A stretch of DNA of 64,000 bases from Epiperipatus broadwayi (GCA_028023455.1 JAQFVV010012509.1:2792001-2856000), one strand, 5' to 3'. Shown: positions 38,881 to 50,319, numbered from the stretch's first letter. Notes: a model not told the origin generated them from the letters alone. A program made the numbers and translations.

Positions 38881-39030
38881 ACATTTCGAGAGGTATTTTT
38901 CTCCCCTCTTCTTCAGATGTTGCTGGCCTGACCAGTGACAGTACTAGCATGGGATTCGAACCTGGGTCCTTAGATTCTTGATTATTGAAGTTTAAGGTAA
39001 CGCTCTAACCAACTGAGCCATCCTGCCAAA
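38881..39030 (-). mobile_element. tRNA-derived SINE in the MITE loop
   Basis: Minus strand: GGCAGGATGGCTCAGTTGGT is a strong tRNA 5' end and A box, and CCCAGGTTCGAATCCCATGC is a near-consensus B box. They are about 45 bp apart. The acceptor stem does not close (GGCAGGA versus the bases after the B box), so this is a SINE head and not a tRNA gene. Its body continues CTGAAGAAGAGGGGAG ... CCTCTCGAAATG, a hairpin-forming segment. It ends at the first tandem unit of the left arm. Confidence 0.75.
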
Positions 39031-39347
39031 GGCAACAGTATGTAGTAATTTCATATACTTATCTATGAGGTTCCTCCTGATTTCTCCACTTTTTCCTCAG
39101 AGCAAAGATGATTAGTGGTTTCCATACATTATGCATAGTCACATTAGGTTGGCTTATGGGACTGTTTGCTGTGATATTACTAACAGTTAGTGCATATACT
39201 AACCTGTTTCCTGTGATATTACTAACATTTGTTTGCTGTGATATTACTAACAGTTGAATTTGGAATATTTAAATAAAAATTAAACTTTTCTAAAGACATT
39301 CAACACACATATTAGATGATGGAAATAGTCCAATATAAAAATACAGC

Positions 39348-39904
39348 TAGAACACCAGCATCACAAACCTTCAGAAAAACTATTCACATACTTTCAAAAA
39401 AAGTATTGTGAGAAAGGCAAACAATGTTATAAAAATTATCTCAAATATAAAATGTTGCAATAGTAATTGAGGATAAAATACTAAGAGAATACAACCAGCA
39501 TTTAACATAGGTCGATGTTTATGTGTTTCAGTGATTGGTTTGTATAGTCGTTATAAAATTCAGCTTTATAAGATTTTTTCTTTACCTTTCTTTTTCTTCT
39601 GGAGTTATAATGAAAATTCTAGTTTATGAATGGCTACTAATGAATATTAATTTATTACAATAAAGTAACATATATATATATTAATATTTTTAATGTATGT
39701 TCAAGATTAAATTTTTAAGTTAAATAGTAACTTGTACTAAAATACGGTAAGTACAAAGCCCAGTAATGGTAAAAATTTGAAAGGCTACTTGATAATTTTA
39801 TCCAGATTAAGATGACAGATTTATTCAAATCCCCTATACTTACAATTAAGTTCCCAGTATAAGAATGCCTGTATTTCAAATCTTACACATTAAGCCTGCA
39901 TTCT
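39348..39904. other. AT-rich gene-free stretch
   Basis: No gene or repeat family recognised. Confidence 0.35.
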
Positions 39905-40755
39905 GCCCATCCCTCTTTTATGTATTTAAATGGATACTGTCATGTACCTAAGGGATCAAAGGAAGTTGAGGTCAACATGGGCATAACAATATTGGCATCA
40001 GCATGGGATTTGGGCATTCTATCATCAGATTTTCAATGGTATGGATGGTTGAAGAGTTCAAGATTGGAGTAGATTGAAGCCTGTCCATTAAAATATAAAG
40101 ATTTGCTCATCTTAATATAAACTGAGCACTGATTATATATGTATGTGGGAAATGATAATCCGGACCAACCGATGAGTGCTGGTTCAGCACGAAATATGTA
40201 TATTGGTGATTATTTATCTTTTCTACGCGTGTGGTCATGTGTATCAGTAGTATGAGGATAGTGTGAATAGTTGAAGGTTGCTTGAAAGTCTGAGTTCAAA
40301 TCCCTTATATTTATAATATTCAATATAATATATAGGGTATATGAGCACAGACTTTCACATGACCCACCACTCTCCACACCATCTCATAACACTGTTACAC
40401 TTGAACACATATATGTTGAAAAGGTAAATAATCACCAATATACATATTTCATGCTAAACCAGCAATCATCACAGTTGGTCCAGATTACCATCTCTACACA
40501 TATATGCTATAATTGCTCAGATAAATATTAAGATAGTCAATCCTCGTACTTTAATGGACAGGCTTCAATTCACTCCACACTCCAACTCTTCAACCGTCCA
40601 TCCAATTGAAAATCTGATGATGGAATGCTCAAAGGCCACCCTGAGGCTGAGATTCTTGTCACCCCCATGTTGGCCTAAGGTCAATCTGACCCCTCATGTA
40701 CAGGACATAATCCATTTAATACATATACAAGGGATGGGCAGACATCTCTTCTATG
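39905..40755. mobile_element. ~850-bp long inverted repeat
   Basis: Left arm about 39905-40320 and right arm about 40340-40755 are reverse complements. Paired landmarks include TCTGCCCATCCCT with AGGGATGGGCAGA, TTGAAGCCTGTCCATTAAA with TTTAATGGACAGGCTTCAA, and CGGACCAACCGATG with its counterpart near 40460-40480. The arms meet almost without a loop at about 40325-40345. Identity is roughly 75-80 percent by eye. Related single-arm sequences are at 20290-20475 and 55340-55440. The 80-codon frame at 40554-40796 is inside the right arm and is not a gene. Confidence 0.88.
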
Positions 40756-42008
40756 TTCATAATATAGTACATTTTATATATTCTATCAATACCTAAACTC
40801 AAAAAAGTTTATTTTTCTAACTTGCAAGATATATTTAAAAAAAAAAAAAAAATGCTTAAAGCTTTCAACAAATGTTAGAAATTAATAAGTTCATTTTATT
40901 AATACAGCAATTCTATAATTCTTAATTTCAATTATAATTTTAACATGTTAATGTGCTACTACACTAGTTAAACATTCAGGGAACCTGCAAACTAAGCTGT
41001 ATCAATATATGCTGCTTCAGTTATAAGCAATCCCCCCCCCCCCAAAAAAAAAATATATATAACTAATGATTATATCATTACTAGACATAAATAAACTTTA
41101 AACTCATTTTTTACTAAGTTCAAAGTTTATATCATAACTAGGAATGATATGATAAAAAGTAAATAGGGTCAAAGCTGTGAGTGCAAGAAGATTTACATTT
41201 ATAGATCAAATTGAACACATGTTAAATATCTTTTCAGATGTTTTTATTTATATATTTCAAGAATGTATAGTGGAATTAAGTTTTAACTATATCTAAAAAT
41301 GTTAATTTTAGTTTTTCAGCTTATATTAAATTTCACTGTAACTGCATATTAAATCTTTTTAAAATATAGTTTTATATATATCATATTATCAAAGTAATGT
41401 TTATATAATTTCAAAAAGATTTTCGACTTATTTAAAATGGTTATAAAATAAACATTCATATCAATGAACTTCATCCATCTAATAAACATAAAGTTAACTT
41501 CTTAAAAAGCAAAGGTCAGTTTGTCTGCGATTAACATAATTGAATTTCTCAAGGATATTGTGTAAATATATAAGGGATGTATATAAATCAAATAAAAATA
41601 TGTATCCAATATTCAGCATGCATATAATACAAATTTTTAAATATAAAATCACTTAGAAAATAAGGGAGAGGGGATCGTGCCTATATTTAATTACTTATTA
41701 TTCCCAATATTGCATCTATATGCTATATTTAAATATTTGTTAAAACGTATGTTTTTAAAAAAGTGCTAATTTAGCAAAAATCTTTTAACTGTCACACCCT
41801 ATTAATTTCTTTCTCACTGCTGTTAATTTTAATGATTTACAACTTAACCCAACCCCCTTCCAAATATATTGACATGTTTACTATTAAAAATCGCAACAGG
41901 TGACTTTTCCTACTTATCAAAATATAACTATAAATATATTCAAATTTAATTCTAAACGTCGACATGGCTAGACAGACTTAACCTAGCAGAGGTAAAATAA
42001 TGACCTAC
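40756..42008. other. AT-rich stretch with a C/A homopolymer junction
   Basis: At about 41031-41055 a run of C is followed directly by a run of A and (AT)n. No gene recognised. On the minus strand this would be the beginning of the intron after the putative exon at 42009-42049. Confidence 0.4.
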
Positions 42009-42049
42009 CTTAATATTGCTGGCCAGGTATTAGTGACAAGCTCCATTTT
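42009..42049 (-). CDS. Possible first or early exon, gene unknown
   Basis: Minus strand: AAAATGGAGCTTG begins an open frame reading MELVTNTWPAIL, ending in TTAAG followed directly by GTAGGT, a good splice-donor match. The ATG has purine at -3 and G at +4, so it is a plausible start. Alternatively, TTTTCTTTTAG just before AAAATGG is a fair acceptor, which would make it the second exon. The exon ends two bases into a codon. The candidate at 5901-5970 starts with the one base needed and would give an Arg codon at the junction. The protein is not recognised. Over 41 nt, chance cannot be excluded. Confidence 0.3.
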
Positions 42050-43149
42050 CTAAAAGAAAATCCTTTGTTATAACAAATAAAAAATTAAAGTGAGAGTGAA
42101 ATGATAAAATTCCATTGGATTGGAACCAGAATTTCTCAGCTGCAAATTATAATGCATGTCAGGCAAAAAAGATCAACAACAAAATGTTTGATCCTGTCAA
42201 GACCAGTCACATGATTAAACAGGTTATAAAAGATGTCTGTGACCTGGGTCAAACATAATCATCATCAAAAAAAAAAAAAATGTTGCACAAGATAGTTCTT
42301 TTTTTTTTTTAAATATTAAATAAATGTCAATAATTCAGCCTATGAATACAGAAAAAATATTTCAACTTTAATCAAATATTTTTAAGATTGAAATTAAATA
42401 TAGTAATATACTTCAACCTTGCCAAGAGGAACTAAATCATTAAATGCATGTAAGCTAGAGGGCGCTTTACAACAATTAAACTTTGAAATTAGGACAGAAA
42501 ATGATTGCAAATACTTTACTGATAGCTAAGTTTTATATAAGAAATGATTAATAAAATATATATGTGTGTGTGTGTATACATACATTCATATACTCAAATG
42601 ATAATAATGACTAAATACATATATTAGTGTAACTTGCTAATATTCGAGAGCTAAAAATTAAAAGGACAGAATCCAAAGCTACAAACCAATTATTTTATTG
42701 ACTGGCAACTTTTTTAGTGTATATCAACAATAGTAGCAGCCACGAGCTCTCCAATTCCAAGAGAAAAAGACAAAATTAATAATAAATTCATCATCATACC
42801 CACAAACGAGTAAAGTCATTCCGACTCCAAAAGAAAAAGACAAAACAAGATAATAATACATTAGAGATGAGGTTTGGAATAACTGTTCAAAACAAGTTGT
42901 GAAACACAAATAGATCAAGCTGGAAAATTATTTTATTCGATATTTTGCAATGCTATCTTTTAATATCTGTAGAAAACCTCTCTTTTTGAAATGCTTCAAC
43001 AACATGTCTAATTATAGTTTACCAACGTATCCCATCCTTGGCCATATCTTCTTAATGAAAATAATCAACAGTGCACTTGTTTGGAATGTCTTTGAGATCA
43101 TTTATAAATGGGTTCTAACTTTCATGAAACCATAGCCAAGTTCACTATA
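42050..43149. other. Possible upstream region; microsatellite
   Basis: Contains AGAGGGCGCTTTAC near 42458, a GC-richer 42090-42260 block, and a microsatellite (AT)n(GT)6 at about 42556-42580. A short duplicated word, CCAAAAGAAAAAGACAAAA or similar, occurs at 42760 and 42828. No TATA or initiator can be assigned with confidence. Confidence 0.3.
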
Positions 43150-44430
43150 AAACATTTTGAGAAGTCTTGAATTGTTCATTTATTTCACATGACCAATCTA
43201 GTGAAGATTTGATTTTACAAGAGTAGACTTTATAGTTTCACATCCACTAAGTTGAAAACCATAGTGGGCATTCTTAATTAAAGCTTTTCTAATGTCTTTA
43301 TATATAGTCTCCATAATATCCAAATCTCACCTCCTTACATCAAATTAAGCAAAATAACAACTTTATATATCTTAGTTGCAATAATTTTTTCACAAGATTA
43401 AACATACTATTTTTCAATGTGTTAAAAAAATAGCACATTAAAGTCTGTGCTACATTCAAAATCTAAGACCACTTTTCTACTTAGCTACCAAGATATTTAA
43501 ATTGGCTTACCCGCCAAACTAAAAGTTGCAGAAGAATTTTCATTTGTCACTGGCTGATAAAGAACTTTTTTGAACATTAATTACTAAACCACAGTCTTTA
43601 TATGTGCATTCAAAACATTAAATACATTTTGTAAATTGCCTTTTGAACAGGCAAAATTGGTATATTTATCAGACATGCAAATCCAGAAATCAAAAAGATG
43701 AAGTTCTTGTTTTCACTTTTAATCAATTCAAATTAAAAATTCCATCATCAAACTTGTATCATATCTATCTTGATCTTTAATTCATTAAGCCACCTTTAAA
43801 ATACAGTTTAAAAGTTCATAATCATAAAAAATAATAATAATAATGTTAGAGCAAGTATATAACCTTCTTTAACATCAGTTTTCATTCCAAATTTCTCACA
43901 TTTTCCACTTGTTTTAATAACTCTTTCATCCGATCATGTAAAAGTTGTACAATATGATTAAATTTTGGGTGGTCAACCAATTAATTTCAAATAATGACAT
44001 AGATGCTTTGACCAAAGCAATATATAAATTATTCCCTTGTTCCTAATACTTTTCTTGTATTTGCCTGGCAACAAAACCAAGTCTATAGTACTTTTTGTTT
44101 TTCTAAAACCACAATGAGTCTCAGGTAACTATTTATTTATGACTGCAATCAATCTATTTAACAAAATCCTTGAAAGTATCTTTGCTATAGTGGATAATAA
44201 TGATATTTTCCACGAAAATTATTGAAATCTTGCAACAACAATGGAAGTAAACAACTTCACGAGTCTTTATATTCCTAAATAATTCCAATATTTTTGAAAC
44301 TAACATAGTCATGTTTTATTTTAAAACTTCTCTAGGTATTTCATCAAGACCTACAATCTTTCCATTTTTAACAATGTAAAGAGTTGTTTTAACTTCAGTA
44401 AACTGGATATCTTTACTCAAATCAAAATGA
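43150..44430 (-). pseudogene. LINE relic: reverse-transcriptase half
   Basis: Minus-strand landmarks in order: VKNGKIVGLDEIPREVLK near 44340-44400; KIFSRILLNRL near 44150-44190; LPETHCGFRKTKSTIDLV near 44060-44130 (RT box with conserved GFRxxxST); FGMKTDVKEGYILALTLLL near 43840-43910, corresponding to the GVKQGCVLAPTLF box with Gln replaced by Glu; VSQFKYLGS near 43490-43515; and remains of the C-terminal region to about 43250. The FADD catalytic box is not recognisable. This is the same family as 12.3, 14.9 and 16.7-17.9 kb, and DNA-level similarity to the last is visible. It continues upstream into the endonuclease at 45120-45830. Confidence 0.88.
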
Positions 44431-44729
44431 GTAAATAAAATGAATATATCATTAAAAATCATCACCTCAATTCTTGTATCATTGTTAGAAAGATATCAAA
44501 ATACTCCCAACTGTTTGAATTATCACTGTTGTCATAATGTTGGAATAGAATTGTAATACCCTTTTCAAGTTCATATGTTACTTCCAATGTACCAAAAAAA
44601 GATCTAAAGCAACTATGATCATTGAATGTCTGAATATATCTTACAGTTTAATCCATTAATAAATTTTTAGGCCTTCTTGACAGATGTTAAAACTTGTCTG
44701 AAGGTTTGTGATAATGGTATATTATTAGA

Positions 44730-44888
44730 TGTGATATGTTGGACTACTTCCATCATCTATGAGTGAATGTTGAATGTATTGTCAATTTGTGAGTTATTAC
44801 TAACAAGTTGTTTGTATTTGGAAAATTTAAAATTTTCTATACATTTGGCAATCACTCATAGATGATGGAAATAGTTTAACATATCACT
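44730..44888. mobile_element. 159-bp MITE inserted in the LINE relic
   Basis: Left arm TGTGATATGTTGGACTACTT continuing CCATCATCTATGAGTGA pairs with TCACTCATAGATGATGGAAA continuing TAGTTTAACATATCAC at the right. TTCCATCATCTA and GGACTA match the termini of the larger MITE at 38660-39347, so this is a short member of that family. It lies between the endonuclease and RT portions of the surrounding LINE. Confidence 0.85.
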
Positions 44889-45119
44889 TCTGTCTTTAAA
44901 TTCTTACATTTATTGTGAAGTATCACACTTAATTTACTATATTGCTAAACAGAAACTATGTTTCCTTTTAAGCAAGTCACAAATAATGACATCACCATCA
45001 GAAACCACTCGCAACATGCTCCTTAGAATAATTCTAGCATTAATAAATAACATGATGACTGAATGAAATTTGGCATAATTGTAGATACTTCAAAAGAACA
45101 CGTCAATTTTCTTATGAAA

Positions 45120-45860
45120 ACTTTTTTTTATTTTTTATACAAATATTATTTAAATCTTGAAGCATATAAATTTAAGATCCTTCCAGCAATCTGAACTCAT
45201 AATGCTTATGTACTACAAATTTCTTTTGTATTCTGATTCCTAACTATAATTTCATCTATTAAATACCATTGTTTTGAGCATGAATGCATCCATGTTTCTA
45301 TATATTGATTTTTCTGCCTAAAGAAAAAGATTATAATAATCAAGCCATGTATTGTGCAAAAACTATTTGAATTGACATCAATATACTGCTTTTGGCCAAA
45401 ATCTACTATTTGTACTAAAGTCTCCAAAAAGAAAAATATCTTTAAATAATATATCTGCAAAGATTGGAATTTTTCTTTCCCTGAATTCTCTTGAGTCTAA
45501 ATTACATGAGCACACATAATATTGTGCAAATTAAGTGTAAATACCACATTATGTTTCACTGATACATTAAAAAGTCCATGAATAAAAAATACTAAATTAA
45601 ACTTTATAATAAATCCAAAACCATACATCCTCCTTTTATTGGTAGATCTGCATTACTAAAATCTTGTAACCCTCTAACTGTTCTATTAACCTTCCTCTGG
45701 AAGACTACTTTCATTATGAGCAGCTTTATTGATCTTAAATCTTGACTGCTACTTAACCACCATGCTGTCCTTTGTTCAGATCTTGAAATTTATATCAGGC
45801 AAAATTTTCATATTCCACTTTATCTACATTTAGAAAAAAAAAAATGTTTTATTAATTTAA
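45120..45860 (-). pseudogene. LINE relic: apurinic-like endonuclease half
   Basis: On the minus strand ESSLPEEG near 45690 resembles the SETRLxxEG catalytic-region box of APE-type endonucleases. LFGDFSTNSRFWP near 45400-45440 fits the GDFN box (Asn now Ser). WMHSCSKQWYLIDEIIVR near 45240-45300 fits the WMHPRSKHWHLIDYVIVR signature upstream of the final SDH box. Order and strand agree with the RT half at 43150-44430. Together with it this represents one element about 2.7 kb long, split by a MITE. The longest intact frame is 84 codons (45206-45460). Confidence 0.85.
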
Positions 45861-46245
45861 TACAACTACTGCCTCCTGCTTTGATACTAAACTGATATTA
45901 TTTCTATACTTTAGTGAGTAACTTGCCAGGCAGAATAATCTGGCCAGACTAGGTAAGATAAGACAATTTTTAGACCATATTTTCAACAGCCCTTCTGCTT
46001 CCATATCAGTTAGAAAAATCTATAAATAAAACTGGATAAATGTATAATTTATGTCCAATTGAAACTTGTCTCGAGTCCAGTTCAAATCCCACTCATTAGT
46101 GATTGTAATGCCTCAAATAAAGACCATAATTAAAACCTCATATCTTACTAAACTATCTCGTTCATTGATTTCTCATTCTTGACAACTTGAGCTAAAAAAA
46201 AAAAAAAAGAAATAGGGAATTAGAATCACAACTAAAATGTGGTTA
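45861..46245. other. Possible 5' portion of the LINE relic
   Basis: Sequence of mixed composition directly upstream (minus strand) of the endonuclease half. No motif recognised. Confidence 0.3.
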
Positions 46246-46615
46246 CATAAACATATAACCCAAGGCCACAGTTGATATAGGGAGTGAGAGATTCACGACT
46301 ATCCAGCCCTACATTAATATAATAGATGAAAAACCGGAAAAGAATGAAACAGAAAAATCTATAATGGAAACTGTACCAGGCATTTGAAGACTCAACATCC
46401 TTTCCTACAAGGTGGCAAGAGGTACTCTAGATCACACTATATATTAGTTATTCATAATTAACTCTCTTATTTGAATATTATTACACTATTGCTAGCTGTG
46501 GAAGTCAGTAACCTGAGTACACCATCACAAATACTAGAGATAAATTTAGTGACTATAGAAACCATTCACGAGCCACAAATAGGTTCACATATAAATAAGT
46601 TGGTTCATTATTGTA
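46246..46615 (+). other. Coding-like patch, family unknown
   Basis: Two plus-strand open segments have a balanced amino-acid mix. One near 46275-46385 contains ATVDIGSERFTTIQPYI, which faintly recalls a retroelement aspartic-protease DTGSE motif. The other (46486-46610) contains VEVSNLSTPSQILEI. A stop separates them. There is too little to assign a family. It could be a retroelement fragment or decayed exonic sequence. Confidence 0.25.
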
Positions 46616-47918
46616 TATTTTGTAATGCAAAATATCAAAAAATATATGTGAATTATACAAAAAATAAAATTATGTAGAAATGTTTTCATCAAGGTTTAAA
46701 GAAATATTAAGTAATAGCAAAAATACAGTGCATTATATAAAATTATATTAAGATGAAAAACTTTTAAAATGAATACATAAAAATGAAAACCACTAATCCT
46801 GAAGTATTTATTTTTAATTAAATTTTTCACAAATAATATTACAGATATTTGCTTAATCATAAATCTAAAAACAATATTCAAAATTTCAACAATAACACAT
46901 ATTTGTGAGTTATTATAAAAATAATTGTATTGTATTGAGTTATTATAAAGTATCAAACCAACATCGATTCCTGGTAATCAAACCAATGGCATGGCATGCT
47001 ACTTATTAATAAAATGTTCAACATAGTATAATATATGGTAAAAAATAACTAACTTCACTCACACAATTTGAAATAATATTAACAATGACAAGTGTGACCA
47101 TTTCCCATCAACACCATTATATATTGCAATTGCCCATTTAATAAATATTAAGAAAATGTAAATGAAACAAGCAGAAAAAAAAAAGGCAATCCGAAAGCAG
47201 AAATAGGATATCCATAATACATGAGGAAAATAATGGGGATTGTTATTCATATTATATTTTGAAAATATTTCATAGAAAAAATAATAAAACAAAATTAATG
47301 ATCATTACAAAAATAAGTTTTAACACTTGTTGTATACTGAATATGTTTATGGTAAAATTTGTTGTATAATATATATGTTTATGATAAAATCCTCTTCTCA
47401 AAAACAAGATAGAGAGTATGTATACTATTTTAAAGTCGTAGGCCAAAGTAATTATACTTGGTATCTGTTAGAAGTATTAACTACTGACTGCTATCCACTT
47501 TCCATAATTTACTCAAGCATCTCAATTTCAGAACTTTAATATACAACATCTAAAAGAACTGAATAGTTAGTTGTTTGAGAGAATATGTAACATTTGAATA
47601 CTTAAAGAATTAAAAAAATGCAAGAACCTATACATCCTTACTCCTCCATCACTATCAATATGGAACGAGACTTTATATAGTGATTTGTGTATTGTGTAAA
47701 CAGTGAAAATCAAAAAGAAGATAAGTTTCCAGAAAATAATAACATGCTTTTTCTAAATTCTTTTGAAAAAAAATCTTAGTAAAATGTGACACGGAAAATC
47801 ATGACATTCAATCCAACAATAATTTTGTCAATGTAAAGATGTTACATACATCCCTTTAAATAAAATTACAATCACTCAGATGTCACATGACCTAATTTAA
47901 TAAAGCTTGTGTTTACAA
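46616..47918. other. AT-rich gene-free stretch
   Basis: No supported features; frames here are AT-biased and domain-free. Confidence 0.4.
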
Positions 47919-48016
47919 ATGTTATATATAGATCTCGCAAAACAAACTCTTAACAAGCTTGGGGGTATTCTACAAAGCTTGTTAAGAGTTTGTTTTGTGA
48001 GCTCTATATATAACAT
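47919..48016. repeat. Compact hairpin, 42-bp arms
   Basis: Arms 47919-47960 and 47975-48016 are reverse complements except for about two mismatches, around the 14-nt loop GGGGGTATTCTACA. The inner arm is AAACTCTTAACAAGCTT. Ends are ATGTTATATATAG and CTATATATAACAT. It could be a very small MITE or a structured-RNA locus. No other copy was seen in the window. Confidence 0.92.
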
Positions 48017-49864
48017 CCTTTAAATAATATTACTAAGATACAAATGGAATAATTAGCCACCAGAGCAGAAGACTAAGATATAATAGATAATCAATCAGAT
48101 GAATAATAGAATATATACATTAAGAACATTATAGATGCAACAGATAGGATTATCTTATTTGCTTATTTTACTGTTGTAACTTAATTTTAGATAAACTATT
48201 TCTAACCAATCACAGGCTTGAATTAAAGAACTGTAACTGATGATACTATCCTTTTTAACGATTCATCCCATCAGATCAAATTGTATTCTCAATCCATCAT
48301 AGTAAAATTCTTGCAGTAATTTTTGCATTTCAGTGACAATCACAAAATCATTGATATTTATATGGGCAAACATGTCCAAAGGACAATAAAATAATTAAAT
48401 GTAATCAAAGCAATCAAAACTTGATTATATGAATATAGCCAAGAAAAATCACATCCTAGTAATCAACACAACTCATAAAGTTACAAACATAATAACTTAT
48501 CACAATAAACGTATAAAGAAAGACTATTAACACAATTACAAATATAAAAACCATTTCTACAATAAGGTACTAATTGACTACAAAGCAGTCAGCTCCCAGT
48601 ATAATTTAATTATACTCCAGAAACCAAATATCACTTTAAACCTTTGGCTAAGTTCTACTTACTTTCCATATGAATATCAATTATATCAAAATTGTGTATT
48701 GTTGAATACAATACTATGGTATTAATAATTAATAAGAAAGTAAATTTTTATTATTGCTGACATATTACTTCAAAAACTGCAAGATTTTACTTTTATTTTT
48801 AATGAAGTTATCATAAAATCAAATATCTAATTTTAATAATATTTTGAATTAAATTGATAATTGCAGTATATATGCTTTACATACATCTACTGTTCTAAAT
48901 TCATTATAGAAATTTTTATAACATCAATATTATTAAATTAAGATTTTAATTACTAAACAAAAAAAAATTATTCATAACTATTTCCTTAACTTACTATAAA
49001 TATATCTCAATAATTGAATTTACTGTTCTAATATCTCCATTTTTATTGCATTAATCAGGTCTTTTCACAAAATTATAACTACAACAAAAGTCTATTAGCC
49101 ATTTTTTGAGTCATAAATCAAGACTTTGAAGCAATTGATCATCACTTTTCAATAATTCAAATTTAAATTTCATTAATACATTACACTTGTCTGACTTCAT
49201 TTCAGCAAAAGCCTTTATCACTTTACCTTCCATTTCATTCTTATTATCTCTTTTGCTAACATAGATAATAGCTTATTATTCATATCATATTCAACTTCAA
49301 CTGATAGGGCTCAATACCTTTAATTTTTTTTTACTTCTTGCATTGATTATATAAAATAAATCTCCATTTTTTTTTATTAAATTGTCTGAATTTTATCATC
49401 TAGCAATCTTTTTCAGAATTGAAAAAAACAATACTATTAATAATTATTTCTTGTTTATTTATATAAAGGTGATGAATAGATTAAAAAGTAATATGCTTAT
49501 ACAAAATAAGTGTATTAAAAATATACATTTTTCCCTGCAATACAATGCCACAGTGATAATCATCAATTTGTGCTAACTATTTTGCTTTTAAAGCAATTAT
49601 TTGCTATAATGATCTTTAAAATAAAAAAAAATGAAACTGTTTTCTTCTAAAAACTTTCACCTTTTTTTTTTAAATGGAGATGATTTTATAAGATTGATCA
49701 TGTTATAAGATAATAACTTCACTAAATACAATACAGTAGTTTATTCCTTATACATTATCAATTATGTTTGATTATAAAATTAAAATATGATCAATATACT
49801 TATTTAATTTTCATAAAGTATTCTTGCAAAACAATAAATGCTTTCATTAATGAAATAAATACAA
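48017..49864. other. AT-rich gene-free stretch
   Basis: No supported gene or repeat. Confidence 0.4.
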
Positions 49865-50088
49865 ATAATAACCAAATGTATTAAGATACATTTTAAAACA
49901 TATACACAGCTAAAATATAATCACTCAATCAATTTTAGATTAAAATTTTTATGAACGTTAATTTAATCCATAGTAAAATAAAATGCAGTCATATCACAAC
50001 TGTAAATTATTTTGATTTAAAAAAATGGTTTTGTACATTATGTAGTTAATAATAAATTTTATGTGATTAAAGATTACTAAACACTAGT
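49865..50088 (+). repeat. Long tandem-type repeat, unit 1
   Basis: TTAAGATACATTTTAAAACA, AATATAATCACTCAATCAAT, TTAATCCATAGTAAAA and GGTTTTGTACATTATGTAGT recur at 51601-51830 and, more diverged, at 51995-52235. The Merlin copy A composite sits between units 1 and 2. Confidence 0.85.
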
Positions 50089-50319
50089 CCTGCAACATAG
50101 TATGCCTTATCATATCACATCAAATTGAAATGAAATAAACCCTGCGATGTTATCCGATCTCATGGGAAAACGTGCTTTTCTTTACTAACGTGGTCTTTTT
50201 TTGTAATATTTCAGCATTTTCAGTTATTGCATTTTTATTTCAATTGTGTTTTTATTTGTGAAAAGTAAAAAATGATGAGAGCCATTTTTTCCAGAAGAAT
50301 CAAGCTGGACGAATTCTAC

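Larger units (their letters stand above)
38660..39347. mobile_element. 688-bp fold-back MITE with internal tandem repeats and nested SINE
   Basis: Outer arms are reverse complements. CTGTATTTTTATATTGGACT and TTTCCACCATCTAATA at the left pair with TATTAGATGATGGAAATAG and CCAATATAAAAATACAG at the right, continuing through TTGAATGTCTTTAGAAAAG. Inside each arm is an array of TGTTAGTAATATCACAGCAA units: three direct 42-bp copies on the left (38757-38880) and three in inverse orientation on the right (39160-39256). The loop carries a tRNA-derived SINE. AACTATTCACATAC occurs immediately outside the left end and again about 31 bp beyond the right end. Confidence 0.88.

Noticed and set aside
38747-38938. 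Open frame with a repeated 14-residue peptide
   Set aside because: It results from three 42-bp tandem units with no stop in one frame, inside a fold-back MITE and running into a SINE. No start context, domain or neighbouring gene supports it.
38945-39030. Minus-strand tRNA gene
   Set aside because: A and B boxes are good but the acceptor and anticodon arms do not fold into a proper tRNA, and the sequence continues into a SINE body.
41031-41055. C-run followed by A-run as a polyadenylated retrocopy tail
   Set aside because: No gene-derived sequence or target duplication flanks it. Similar C/A runs occur near 20145 and 34591 and look like simple-sequence expansion.
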